DNA from: Arthrobacter sp. CJ23
GTDB taxonomy: Bacteria > Actinomycetota > Actinomycetes > Actinomycetales > Micrococcaceae
Direction: 5' to 3'
DNA: 64,000 nucleotides
Assembly (NCBI RefSeq): GCF_024741795.1
Contig: NZ_CP102950.1
Span: 2,170,001 to 2,234,000, forward strand
The notes under the pieces were generated by a model, which ran no database searches, was not told the origin of the DNA, and worked only from the letters and a program-made list of their open reading frames with translations. Below are positions 43,847 to 51,845 of this stretch, piece after piece. Position 1 is the first letter of the stretch; every line of letters starts with the position of its first letter. The translations under genes and the position numbers were made by a program.

Positions 43847-45421
43847 ATGACAACCGAAGCAATCAAGACCGACGTGGTCGAGATCGAGGAAGCCAAGCTG
43901 ACCCGCGAGCAGGAGCACGAGAAGAAGCGTGCAGCGGCGCTGGCCATGGGCGGCAGCAGGAAGCTTGAGGCCCGCGCGGCCAAGGGCGAACTTAACGCAC
44001 GCGAGCGCATCGCGCTGCTGCTGGACCCGGGGACGTTCCGCGAAAGCGGGCTGTTCGTGACCTCGGCCGTTCCGGCGGACCGCGACAAGACCCCTGCCGA
44101 CGGCAAGATCACCGGCACGGGCGAGGTTGACGGCCGACGCGCGAGCGTTGTCGCCTACGACTTCACCGTCAAGGGATCATCCTCTTCGCCGATCAGCAAC
44201 AAGAAGATGGCCCATTTCAAGGAGCTGGTGGTCAAGACCGGCCAGCCGCTGGTTTACCTCTCGGAATCCACCGGCGTCCGCATGCCCGACGCCATGGGCG
44301 GCACCGGCATGGGCAGCGCCAGCGGCAAGACCCGGTTCCTGCGCCAGCGTGAAAGCCCGTGGGTCTCCGCGGCCTTCGGCTACTGCTTCGGTTCGGCCGC
44401 CTGGCACACCATGGCTTCCGACTTCGCGGTCTTCCGCAAGGGGGCTGTGCTCGCTGTGTCCAGCCCCAACTTGGTGGCACGCGCCACCGGCCAGCAGGTG
44501 GACGCCCAGGACCTCGGCGGCTGGAAGATGCACGCCGAGGTCACCGGCTTCGCCGATGCCGTTGCCGACACCGACGAGGAAGCGATCGAACTGATCCGCC
44601 GCTTCCTCTCCTACCTGCCCTCGCACAATGGCGAGACCCCGCCGCTCGCGCCGGTTCCCCACGGATCCGGCGAGCGTGCGGAGGAGATCAAGTCGATCGT
44701 CCCCGAGTCCCGCACCCAGACCTACGACGTGCGCAAGGTCATCGACATCGTCGCCGACACCGGCTCCGTCTTCCCGATCAAGGCCCGCTACGGCAAGTCG
44801 CTGGTGACTTCGCTGGCCCGCATCGGCGGCCAGTCCGTCGGCATCATCGCCAACAACCCGATGTTCAAGGGCGGCGCGCTGGACGGGGCCGCCTGCGACA
44901 AGGCGACCAGTTTCCTGGTCCTGTGCGACTCCTACAACATCCCGATCATCCACCTCGTTGACCAGCCGGGCTTCCTGATCGGCCTCGAGGCCGAGCGAAG
45001 CAAGGTTGCCGGCAAGATCATCAACTGGATGAACGCCCTTTCACTGGTCACCGTGCCGAAGATCGCTGTCACCATGCGCAAGAACTACGGCCAGGCCCTG
45101 ATCAACATGGGTGGCGGCGGCACCGCCGACGCCACCGCCGGTTGGTGGTCTTCCGAGGTCAGCTTCATGGATCCGACCTCGGCTGTCTCCGTGGTCCACG
45201 GCATCACCCCCGAAAGCGACCCCGAGATGTACGAGCTGCGCCTCGCGGAGATGAACAAAGGCACCACCGCCTATGACGTGGCCCAGGTCTTCGGCTTCGA
45301 GCAGGTCATCGATCCGTCGGAAACGCGCGAGTTCATCCTCGGTGCCTTGAAGGACCACTACCGGGCCCGGAGCAACGGCGTGGGCGAACACCTGCTGCGC
45401 ACCTGGCCGACGAGCTTCTAA
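43847..45421 (+). CDS. Biotin-dependent acyl-CoA carboxylase, carboxyltransferase (beta) subunit
   Basis: A 524-residue carboxyltransferase with two crotonase-fold halves; KLEARAAKGELNARERIALLLDPGTF is the typical N-terminus, VYLSESTGVRMPDAMGG and VDQPGFLIGLEAERSKVAGK line the two active-site halves, and NMGGGGTADATAGWW replaces the usual PccB sequence here. This branch differs from standard propionyl-CoA carboxylase and is hard to assign by eye: methylcrotonyl/geranyl-CoA-like or aryl-ketone carboxylase-like activity are both possible. GGAAGG precedes the ATG. Acts with the next two genes. Confidence 0.88.
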   Translation: MTTEAIKTDVVEIEEAKLTREQEHEKKRAAALAMGGSRKLEARAAKGELNARERIALLLDPGTFRESGLFVTSAVPADRDKTPADGKITGTGEVDGRRASVVAYDFTVKGSSSSPISNKKMAHFKELVVKTGQPLVYLSESTGVRMPDAMGGTGMGSASGKTRFLRQRESPWVSAAFGYCFGSAAWHTMASDFAVFRKGAVLAVSSPNLVARATGQQVDAQDLGGWKMHAEVTGFADAVADTDEEAIELIRRFLSYLPSHNGETPPLAPVPHGSGERAEEIKSIVPESRTQTYDVRKVIDIVADTGSVFPIKARYGKSLVTSLARIGGQSVGIIANNPMFKGGALDGAACDKATSFLVLCDSYNIPIIHLVDQPGFLIGLEAERSKVAGKIINWMNALSLVTVPKIAVTMRKNYGQALINMGGGGTADATAGWWSSEVSFMDPTSAVSVVHGITPESDPEMYELRLAEMNKGTTAYDVAQVFGFEQVIDPSETREFILGALKDHYRARSNGVGEHLLRTWPTSF

Positions 45422-45433
45422 GGAGAGACCACC

Positions 45434-46819
45434 GTGAATGCATTTCCGGAAAGCCTGCTGATCGCCAACCGCGGCGAAATCGCACGGCGCATCATCAAGA
45501 CGGCAAACCGCCTCGGTGTCCGCACCGTCGCCGTCTACCACAAGGTCGATGCAGGCCTGCCGTACGTCTCCGAGGCCTCCGTGGCCATCGAACTCAAGGG
45601 CGACGTGCCGGTGCAGTCCTACCTTGACCGCGCTCAGATCATCGCGATCGCCAAGGAAGCAGGCGCCACCGCCATCCACCCAGGCTACGGGTTCCTGGCC
45701 GAAAACGCCGGGTTCGCCCGCGAGGTCGCCGACGCCGGCCTGACCTGGGTAGGCCCCTCGGCCGACGTCATTGACGTCATGGGCGACAAGGTCGAGTCCC
45801 GCCGCGCCGTCGCGGCTGCAGGCGTGCCGATCAGCGGCGACGCAGGCGCAGCCCTGAAGACCGGCGATGAGGCCGTCGAGGAAGCGGAACGCGTCGGCTA
45901 CCCGGTCATGGTCAAGGCCTCCGCCGGCGGCGGCGGCATCGGCATGGCCGTGGCCCACGGCGCCGACGAGCTGCGCAAGGCCTTCGAGAACACCAAGTCG
46001 ATGTCCGAGCGCAGCTTCGGATCCGACCGCGTCTTCGTGGAGCGCTTCGTCGAGTCCGCACGCCACGTGGAGATCCAGGTCCTGGGCCTGGACGACGGCA
46101 CCATCGTGGCCCTGGGGGAGCGCGACTGCTCCACGCAGCGCCGTCACCAGAAGCTGATCGAGGAATCCCCGGCGCCGTACCTGGCCCCGGAGACCCGCGC
46201 ACGGCTCATCGAATCGGCCATCGCGGCCGCAGGCTCGGTCGGCTACCGCAACGCGGGCACCGTCGAGTTCCTGCTCGACACCCGCACCGGCGACTTCGTC
46301 TTCCTCGAGATGAACACCCGTATCCAGGTCGAGCACCCCATCACCGAGCTCACCCACGGCATCGACCTGATCGAGCAGCAGCTGAGCATCGCCGCCTCCG
46401 GCACCACCACGGCGGACTTCAACCCGGTGTTCCGTGGACACGCGATCGAACTGCGCATCTGCGCCGAGGACCCGAAGAAGTTCTTCCCGCGCCCCGGCCC
46501 GATCGACGGCTGGACCGAACCACGCGGCGAGGGAATCCGCGTGGATTCCGGCTACGCGGCCGGGACCGAGGTTACCCCGCACTTCGACTCGCTGATCGCC
46601 AAGGTCTGCGCGTACGGGGAAACCCGCGAGGAAGCACTGGCACGGGCCATCAAGGCCTGCGAGGAGTTCGAGATCGAGGGACTGGTCACCAACCAGCCCT
46701 TCCTCGAGGAGATCCTCTCCGACGAAGAATTCACTGATGGACGCTACGACACCGGACTGGTGGAGCGAATCCAGCAACGACTCAAAGAACAGGCCAAGCT
46801 GGCCAAAAGGAGTGCATGA
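45434..46819 (+). CDS. Biotin carboxylase subunit
   Basis: A 461-residue AccC-type ATP-grasp enzyme that carboxylates biotin with bicarbonate and ATP. LIANRGEIARRIIKTANRLG starts the N-domain; ERDCSTQRRHQKLIEE and FLEMNTRIQVEHPITE are signature motifs. In the glycine-rich ATP loop (ASAGGGGIGM) residue 169 is Ile where many biotin carboxylases have Lys or Arg. Start is GTG with AAGGAG eight bases upstream. It has no BCCP domain; that is encoded by the next, overlapping gene. Confidence 0.92.
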   Translation: MNAFPESLLIANRGEIARRIIKTANRLGVRTVAVYHKVDAGLPYVSEASVAIELKGDVPVQSYLDRAQIIAIAKEAGATAIHPGYGFLAENAGFAREVADAGLTWVGPSADVIDVMGDKVESRRAVAAAGVPISGDAGAALKTGDEAVEEAERVGYPVMVKASAGGGGIGMAVAHGADELRKAFENTKSMSERSFGSDRVFVERFVESARHVEIQVLGLDDGTIVALGERDCSTQRRHQKLIEESPAPYLAPETRARLIESAIAAAGSVGYRNAGTVEFLLDTRTGDFVFLEMNTRIQVEHPITELTHGIDLIEQQLSIAASGTTTADFNPVFRGHAIELRICAEDPKKFFPRPGPIDGWTEPRGEGIRVDSGYAAGTEVTPHFDSLIAKVCAYGETREEALARAIKACEEFEIEGLVTNQPFLEEILSDEEFTDGRYDTGLVERIQQRLKEQAKLAKRSA

Positions 46820-47043
46820 AGATGGCAGAGACAATTCAGGCAGACATGGGCGCCAACGTGTGGAAGATCCTCGTTGCGCCGGGTGACCGCGTGGAGGAAG
46901 ACGACGTCTTCATGATCCTCGAAGCCATGAAGATGGAAATTCCGGTCACGGCCGAGGACTCCGGCACCGTACTGGAAGTCCACGTGGCCGAAGGCGACGT
47001 GGTTGCCCCCGGTCAGCCGCTCATCAAGTTCGAGGCGGAGTAG
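46816..47043 (+). CDS. Biotin carboxyl carrier protein (short)
   Basis: A 75-residue biotinyl domain; Lys39 in LEAMKMEIPV is the biotin site. It consists of little more than the lipoyl-like fold. The ATG overlaps the biotin carboxylase stop (ATGA), AAAGGAG precedes it; the in-frame ATG at 46822 is an alternative with better spacing. It completes a three-subunit carboxylase with separate CT, BC and BCCP. Confidence 0.93.
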   Translation: MKMAETIQADMGANVWKILVAPGDRVEEDDVFMILEAMKMEIPVTAEDSGTVLEVHVAEGDVVAPGQPLIKFEAE

Positions 47044-47046
47044 GAC

Positions 47047-48063
47047 ATGCCCATCCCCAGCACTTTGAAGGCGTGGTCGGTCACCGAACTTGGTGAACCG
47101 GTGGACGCCCTCCAGCTTGTCGAACGGCCGGTGCCCGAAGCGGGAGAAGGCCAGGTAGTGGTGCGCGTGCTCGCCTCCGCCGCCAACTTCCCTGACGTGC
47201 TGATGTGCCGCGGCGTGTACCAGGTCAGGCCGGAGCTGCCCTTCACTCCCGGCCGCGAGGTCTGCGCCGAGGTTGTCGCCACCGGTCCGGGCGTCACCCG
47301 TGCCGTAGTGGGCGGCAGGGTGCTGGGCCTGACCACACTTCCGCATGGTGGTTTCGCTGAGTACGCGCTGATGGACCAGGACAAGGTGCACCAGGCGCCG
47401 GCCTCGCTCGATGACGCGCAGGCAGCCAGCCTGTTCATCGGCTACCAGACCGGCTGGTTCGGGCTGCACCGGCTGGCCCGGATCCAGCCCGGCGAGACGC
47501 TGCTGGTGCACGCCGCCGCCGGCGGCGTGGGCAGTGCCGCCATCCAGCTCGGCAAGGCCGCCGGGGCAACCGTCATCGGCGTCGTCGGCGGCGAAGCCAA
47601 GGCCGAGTACGCCAGGAAGCTCGGCGCGGACCTGGTCATCGACCGCCGCAGGGACGACTTCGTGGAGCAGGTCAAGATCTTCACCGGCGGCAAGGGCGCG
47701 GACGTCATCTACGACCCGGTCGGCGGGGAGACCTACCAGCGCTCCACAAAGTGCATCGCGTTCGAAGGCCGGATCATTGTGGTCGGTTTCGCCGGCGGGG
47801 AAATCCAGTCCGCCTCCCTGAACCACGCACTGGTGAAGAACTATTCCATCATCGGCATCCACTGGGGCCTCTACAACACCAAGAACCCTGCGGCTGTCGA
47901 TGAATGCCACCGTGAACTGAGCAAGCTGGCGGACTCGGGTGCCATCGATCCTTTCGTCAGTGAGAGATTCACCCTGGACGGCGTGCCCTCGGCGCTTCAG
48001 CGGCTCGCAGACGGAAAGACCGTTGGCCGGGTCGTCATGGAACACGCCGGGGCCGGGCAGTAG
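47047..48063 (+). CDS. MDR-superfamily NADPH:quinone/enoyl oxidoreductase
   Basis: A 338-residue zinc-free medium-chain reductase: ANFPDVLMCRGVYQVRPELPF, VHAAAGGVGSAAIQLGKAAGA (NADPH site) and ADVIYDPVGG. Related proteins reduce quinones, enones or enoyl-CoAs. Three bases after the BCCP stop and ahead of the lipoprotein receptor, so it is an operon member; reduction of an enoyl-CoA or unsaturated ketone intermediate would fit. Confidence 0.88.
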   Translation: MPIPSTLKAWSVTELGEPVDALQLVERPVPEAGEGQVVVRVLASAANFPDVLMCRGVYQVRPELPFTPGREVCAEVVATGPGVTRAVVGGRVLGLTTLPHGGFAEYALMDQDKVHQAPASLDDAQAASLFIGYQTGWFGLHRLARIQPGETLLVHAAAGGVGSAAIQLGKAAGATVIGVVGGEAKAEYARKLGADLVIDRRRDDFVEQVKIFTGGKGADVIYDPVGGETYQRSTKCIAFEGRIIVVGFAGGEIQSASLNHALVKNYSIIGIHWGLYNTKNPAAVDECHRELSKLADSGAIDPFVSERFTLDGVPSALQRLADGKTVGRVVMEHAGAGQ

Positions 48064-48144
48064 GAAGCAGCAGGAATCTGCATCATTTCCGGCACGTGGC
48101 ACAGCCAAGTACGCCAGGCATGAATCAACTACAAAGGAGTAGCA

Positions 48145-49266
48145 ATGTTTGAGTCACAGAAAGGCGGATCGCCCTTCGGGAATCTGCTGGCATTGGATGG
48201 CGGAGTCTCCAGACGTTCGCTGTTGCAGTTCTTCGGCGTTGGCGCGGCGGCGATTGGTTCGGCGTCCTTGCTGACCGGCTGTGGGAGCGACGGCAACGCA
48301 GCCGCCGCCGGCCAGCCGCAGAAGCTCGCCATTGCTGCCTTCCCGGGCGACGCCTATTTCCTTGATGCGATCAACCTTGCCAACAAGGACTACGACAAGC
48401 ACAAGCTCGAGGTCCCCAAGCACCTCAGCCCGCAAAGCGGCGTCCAGGCGTACCAGCTGCTGGTTGCCGGCGCCGTCGATGCCTACGCATCGGACACGCT
48501 GCTGCTGATGGCAACCCACGCGAACAGCTCGAGGGGCAAGCGCCCGCTGCTGCTCGGGTTCCGGACGCTCGAGACAACGTACGGGATCGTCGGCAGCAAG
48601 GACCACAGCTGGCCAGGGGCCGACACGAGCTTCGAAGAGAAGATCAGGTCCCTGAAGGGCAAGCGCATCGGCGTCTCAAGCGTCGGTTCAGGCGGCGACC
48701 TGCAGTTGAAACTTGCCCTTGAACTGGCAGGCATGCAGTACAGCGACGTGACGGCACTTGCCGTGGGCCCCACCGCCCAGGCGATTCCCAACTTGAATGC
48801 CGGCCGAGTCGATGCCTATGTCACGGTCCAATGGACTGCAACGCGATTCGTCGCCCAGGAGACCGGCGGGACGATCCTGATCGACTTCGCCGAGGCGAGT
48901 GTGCCCGAGCTGATGCGGAACCAGGCCGTGGTTGCGATGGGCGTCCGCGAGGACATGGTGCAGCAGCACCCGGAGATCGTCAAGAACTGGCTGGCTGCCC
49001 AGGACGATGCCAGCAAGTGGATCATCGGAAACAAGAAGGCTGCGGCCGATCTGCTGAACACCACCGGCCTCGGCGGCAAGGCACCCGAAATCGCCGCAGC
49101 CTACGTGGAGCACTATGCGAACCAGATGGCCCCCAACCTCAAGCCGATGTTCAAGGCAACGAAGGAGACCGTGGACCACATGGCCGAACTCGCCCTGCGC
49201 TTTGGAAGCGTCAAGGACGGCGACATCAGCTATGAGGCGCTCGTCCCGGAGTTCGCCCGGGCATGA
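48145..49266 (+). CDS. ABC transporter substrate-binding lipoprotein 1 (Tat-exported)
   Basis: A 373-residue receptor of the SsuA/NMT1-like class. Twin arginines 23-24 (VSRRSLLQFFG) and lipobox LTGC (Cys46) indicate Tat export and lipid anchoring. The body resembles nitrate/sulfonate/taurine or aromatic-acid receptors (AGAVDAYASDTLLLMATHAN, VGPTAQAIPNLNAGRVDAYV). AAAGGAG precedes the ATG. A close paralogue of equal length lies at 51846; both should feed the permease/ATPase at 37-40 kb. Confidence 0.9.
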   Translation: MFESQKGGSPFGNLLALDGGVSRRSLLQFFGVGAAAIGSASLLTGCGSDGNAAAAGQPQKLAIAAFPGDAYFLDAINLANKDYDKHKLEVPKHLSPQSGVQAYQLLVAGAVDAYASDTLLLMATHANSSRGKRPLLLGFRTLETTYGIVGSKDHSWPGADTSFEEKIRSLKGKRIGVSSVGSGGDLQLKLALELAGMQYSDVTALAVGPTAQAIPNLNAGRVDAYVTVQWTATRFVAQETGGTILIDFAEASVPELMRNQAVVAMGVREDMVQQHPEIVKNWLAAQDDASKWIIGNKKAAADLLNTTGLGGKAPEIAAAYVEHYANQMAPNLKPMFKATKETVDHMAELALRFGSVKDGDISYEALVPEFARA

Positions 49267-50348
49267 GTGACGCAATGAAGACAACACACGACGGCGGCGT
49301 GGCAACGCGCCGTGAATCGCCCACCGGGCTCGATCTTGACCGTCTGACGGATTGGCTGGCCCGGGAATGCCCCGGATTGGTGACGGGGGAGCTCTCGGCC
49401 AGTCTGATCCAGGGCGGAAAATCGAACCTGACGTATGAGCTCAGCGACGGGGCCAGCCAATGGATTGTGCGCCGTCCGCCGCTGGGCACCATCATGGCCA
49501 CCGCCCACGACATGCGCCGCGAGTACACCATGGCCGATGCGCTTCGGAACACGGACGTCCCGGTGGCGAGGATGTTCGCCTATTGCGGGGACAAGGACGT
49601 TCTGGGTGCCGACTTCTACATCATGGAACGGATCGACGGCCTGCCGTACCGGTATGCCGACGAGATCAAACCGCTCGGCGAGGCACGTACCAGGGCCATC
49701 GGGACCGAGCTGGTGCGCACCTTGGCGAAGCTGCACAGCGTCGATCCGGCCAGCGTTGGCCTGGGCAACTTCGGCAGGCCCCAGGGCTTCCTCGGCCGTC
49801 AGGTGAAGCGCTGGAAGCAGCAGCTCGACGCCTCCTTCACCCGGGAACTTCCCGGAGCGGACAAGCTGTACGAAGAGCTCCTTGCGGCAGTGCCCTCCGA
49901 GTCCGCCTCCGGCATCGTTCACGGCGATTTCCGCCTGGACAACGTGTTGATGGGCGCCGACGACCTGCCGGCAGCAGTCATCGACTGGGAGCTGGCCACG
50001 CTCGGGGACCCGCTGCTGGACTTGGCCCTGATGTTGATCTACCAGCGCCGCGCACGGATCGTGGCAGCTCGGGAATCGATGGATCCTGCCACTTACGACG
50101 TGACGCTGGCGCCTGGCTACCCCTCCGAGGAGGAGATCATGGCGCAGTACGAGAGGGAGAGCGGCCGCTCTCTTGACGGATTCGGATTCCACCTGGGTCT
50201 GGCCTGCTTCAAGCTGGCAGGCATTTCCGAGGGCGTCCGCTACAGACACATCAACCGCCAAACCGTTGGCGAGGGCTTCGAGGACAGCGGCAGTACGGTG
50301 CCTTTGCTGCTGGGACTCGGGCTCGAATCACTGAAGGAGTACAAGTAG
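49263..50348 (+). CDS. APH-family kinase, LvaA/ACAD10-11 kinase-like
   Basis: A 361-residue aminoglycoside-phosphotransferase-fold kinase: GGKSNLTYELSDGASQWIVRRPP (nucleotide loop and Lys/Arg), catalytic loop HGDFRLDN (His220, Asp222) and metal-binding Asp241 in VIDWELATLGDP. This is the group found fused or next to ACAD11-type dehydrogenases. In levulinate catabolism (LvaA) and human ACAD10/11 the kinase phosphorylates the hydroxyl of a 4-hydroxyacyl-CoA. It overlaps the receptor gene by four bases and abuts the dehydrogenase gene, so the pair probably works as a unit. Antibiotic modification is unlikely. Confidence 0.87.
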   Translation: MSDAMKTTHDGGVATRRESPTGLDLDRLTDWLARECPGLVTGELSASLIQGGKSNLTYELSDGASQWIVRRPPLGTIMATAHDMRREYTMADALRNTDVPVARMFAYCGDKDVLGADFYIMERIDGLPYRYADEIKPLGEARTRAIGTELVRTLAKLHSVDPASVGLGNFGRPQGFLGRQVKRWKQQLDASFTRELPGADKLYEELLAAVPSESASGIVHGDFRLDNVLMGADDLPAAVIDWELATLGDPLLDLALMLIYQRRARIVAARESMDPATYDVTLAPGYPSEEEIMAQYERESGRSLDGFGFHLGLACFKLAGISEGVRYRHINRQTVGEGFEDSGSTVPLLLGLGLESLKEYK

Positions 50349-51590
50349 ATGGAATTCTCAACCGACGAGCGGACCGAGCTCCTGAAGAAGGAGCTGGTCG
50401 ATTTCATGTACGGGTATGTGTACCCGAACGAAGCCGCATACCAGGAGGAACTGGACAATCTTGAGAACCCGTACGCGTTCTCAGAATCCCCGATCCTGCA
50501 GAAATTGCGCGCCGAAGCGCGCCGCCGTGGCCTGTGGAACCTGTTCCTGCCCGGCGAAGAGGGGGCAGGGCTGAGCAACGTGCAGTACGCCCCGCTTGCC
50601 GAAATCACCGGCCGCAGCCGCACCCTTGCCCCGGCGGCACTGAACTGCGCGGCCCCGGACACCGGCAACATGGAGTTGCTTGCCGAGTTCGGCACCGAAG
50701 AGCAGAAGGAAAAGTGGCTCAAGCCGCTGCTCAACGGCGAAATCCGTTCCGCCTTCGCCATGACGGAACCCGCCGTCGCCTCCTCGGATGCGACAAACAT
50801 CGAGACCTCCATCGTGCGTGACGGCGATGACTACGTGATCAACGGCCGCAAGTGGTTCATCACCGGTGCGATGAACCCGAACGCCAAGATCCTGATCGTC
50901 ATGGGCAAGACGGACCCTACGGCCGACCGGCACCGGCAGCAGAGCCAGGTCCTGGTTCCGCGCGACACGCCGGGCGTGAACATCAAGCGCGGCATGAAAA
51001 TCCTCGGCTTCGAGGACACCTACAACGGCGGCCACGCCGAGATCGTGTTCGAGAACGTGCGGGTCCCCGTGACAAACCTGATCGGTGGGGAAGGGGACGG
51101 ATTCGCCATCGCCCAGGCCCGTCTGGGCCCTGGCCGCATCCATCACTGCATGCGTGCGATCGGCATGGCCGAGCGCGCCATCTCCATGATGTGCGAGCGT
51201 GCCGACAGCCGTGTTGCCTTTGGCAAGCCGCTGAGCGATCAGGGAGTGATCCGCGACTGGATCGCCGAGTCCCGCGTGCGTGTCGAGCAACTGCGCCTGA
51301 TGGTGCTCAAGACCGCCTGGCTCATGGACACCGTGGGCAACAAGGGAGCCCACACCGAGATCCAGGCCATCAAGATTGCCACCCCGTCCACCGTTGAATG
51401 GATCCTCGACAAGGCGATCCAGGTCCACGGTGCAGGTGGCCTGTCGCAGGACTTCTTCCTGTCCTCCGCATTCGCCTATGCGCGCACGCTCCGCTTCGCA
51501 GACGGCCCCGACGAAGTGCACAAGAATGCACTTGCCCGCAATGAGCTCAAGCGCCAGCGCGCCCGGCGTGAGGCCCGTGCCAACGCCTAG
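50349..51590 (+). CDS. Acyl-CoA dehydrogenase, ACAD11/LvaC-like
   Basis: A 413-residue flavoprotein starting immediately after the kinase stop. AFAMTEPAVASSDATNIET, VINGRKWFITGAMNPNAKI, HRQQSQVLVPRDTPGV and RLGPGRIHHCMRAIGMAERA are features of the ACAD10/11 branch. In that branch the enzyme removes phosphate from a 4-phosphoacyl-CoA and yields an enoyl-CoA that is rehydrated to the 3-hydroxyacyl-CoA. The catalytic-base region ends FADGPDEVHKNALARNEL. Last gene of the 41.6-51.6 kb operon, followed by a strong terminator. Confidence 0.88.
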   Translation: MEFSTDERTELLKKELVDFMYGYVYPNEAAYQEELDNLENPYAFSESPILQKLRAEARRRGLWNLFLPGEEGAGLSNVQYAPLAEITGRSRTLAPAALNCAAPDTGNMELLAEFGTEEQKEKWLKPLLNGEIRSAFAMTEPAVASSDATNIETSIVRDGDDYVINGRKWFITGAMNPNAKILIVMGKTDPTADRHRQQSQVLVPRDTPGVNIKRGMKILGFEDTYNGGHAEIVFENVRVPVTNLIGGEGDGFAIAQARLGPGRIHHCMRAIGMAERAISMMCERADSRVAFGKPLSDQGVIRDWIAESRVRVEQLRLMVLKTAWLMDTVGNKGAHTEIQAIKIATPSTVEWILDKAIQVHGAGGLSQDFFLSSAFAYARTLRFADGPDEVHKNALARNELKRQRARREARANA

Positions 51591-51600
51591 GCAGGTCCGA

Positions 51601-51639
51601 TGTCCCCCGCACCGCAACCGCGGTGCGGGGGACATTTTT
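51601..51639 (+). terminator. Rho-independent terminator of the ligase/carboxylase operon
   Basis: A perfect 15-bp stem (TGTCCCCCGCACCGC / GCGGTGCGGGGGACA) with an AACC loop followed by TTTTT, ten bases after the dehydrogenase stop. Confidence 0.92.
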
Positions 51640-51676
51640 GTGTCCGCACTTATCTACGCCGATGATCGGGGATCGC

Positions 51677-51689
51677 TATCACCCTGCAA
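51677..51689. promoter_or_regulatory. LysR-type box, site 3 (TATCACCCTGCAA)
   Basis: TATC-ACCCT-GCAA, 157 bases before the second receptor gene; it shares TATCACCCTGC with site 2 and lies just after the terminator of the preceding operon, so the receptor has its own promoter. Confidence 0.5.
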
Positions 51690-51845
51690 TGGTTGTGGCG
51701 CTTCCAACGCACGCCTTCCCCCAAGAGACTTGGGTCACACCGGCGCTCGAATTCGCCGGGAGAATGCCTGGGCCGCGAATGCAGGCTGTGGATTGCCCAA
51801 TGCAAGCGGTTTCACCAAGGACGAATCAACCACACAGGAGCATGA

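Noticed and set aside
45041..46834. Minus-strand open frame of about 600 codons
   Set aside because: Antisense to biotin carboxylase and carboxyltransferase genes whose motifs are unambiguous.
49263..50348. Aminoglycoside resistance gene
   Set aside because: The APH fold is present, but sequence details and the adjoining ACAD11-type gene indicate an acyl-CoA-pathway kinase.
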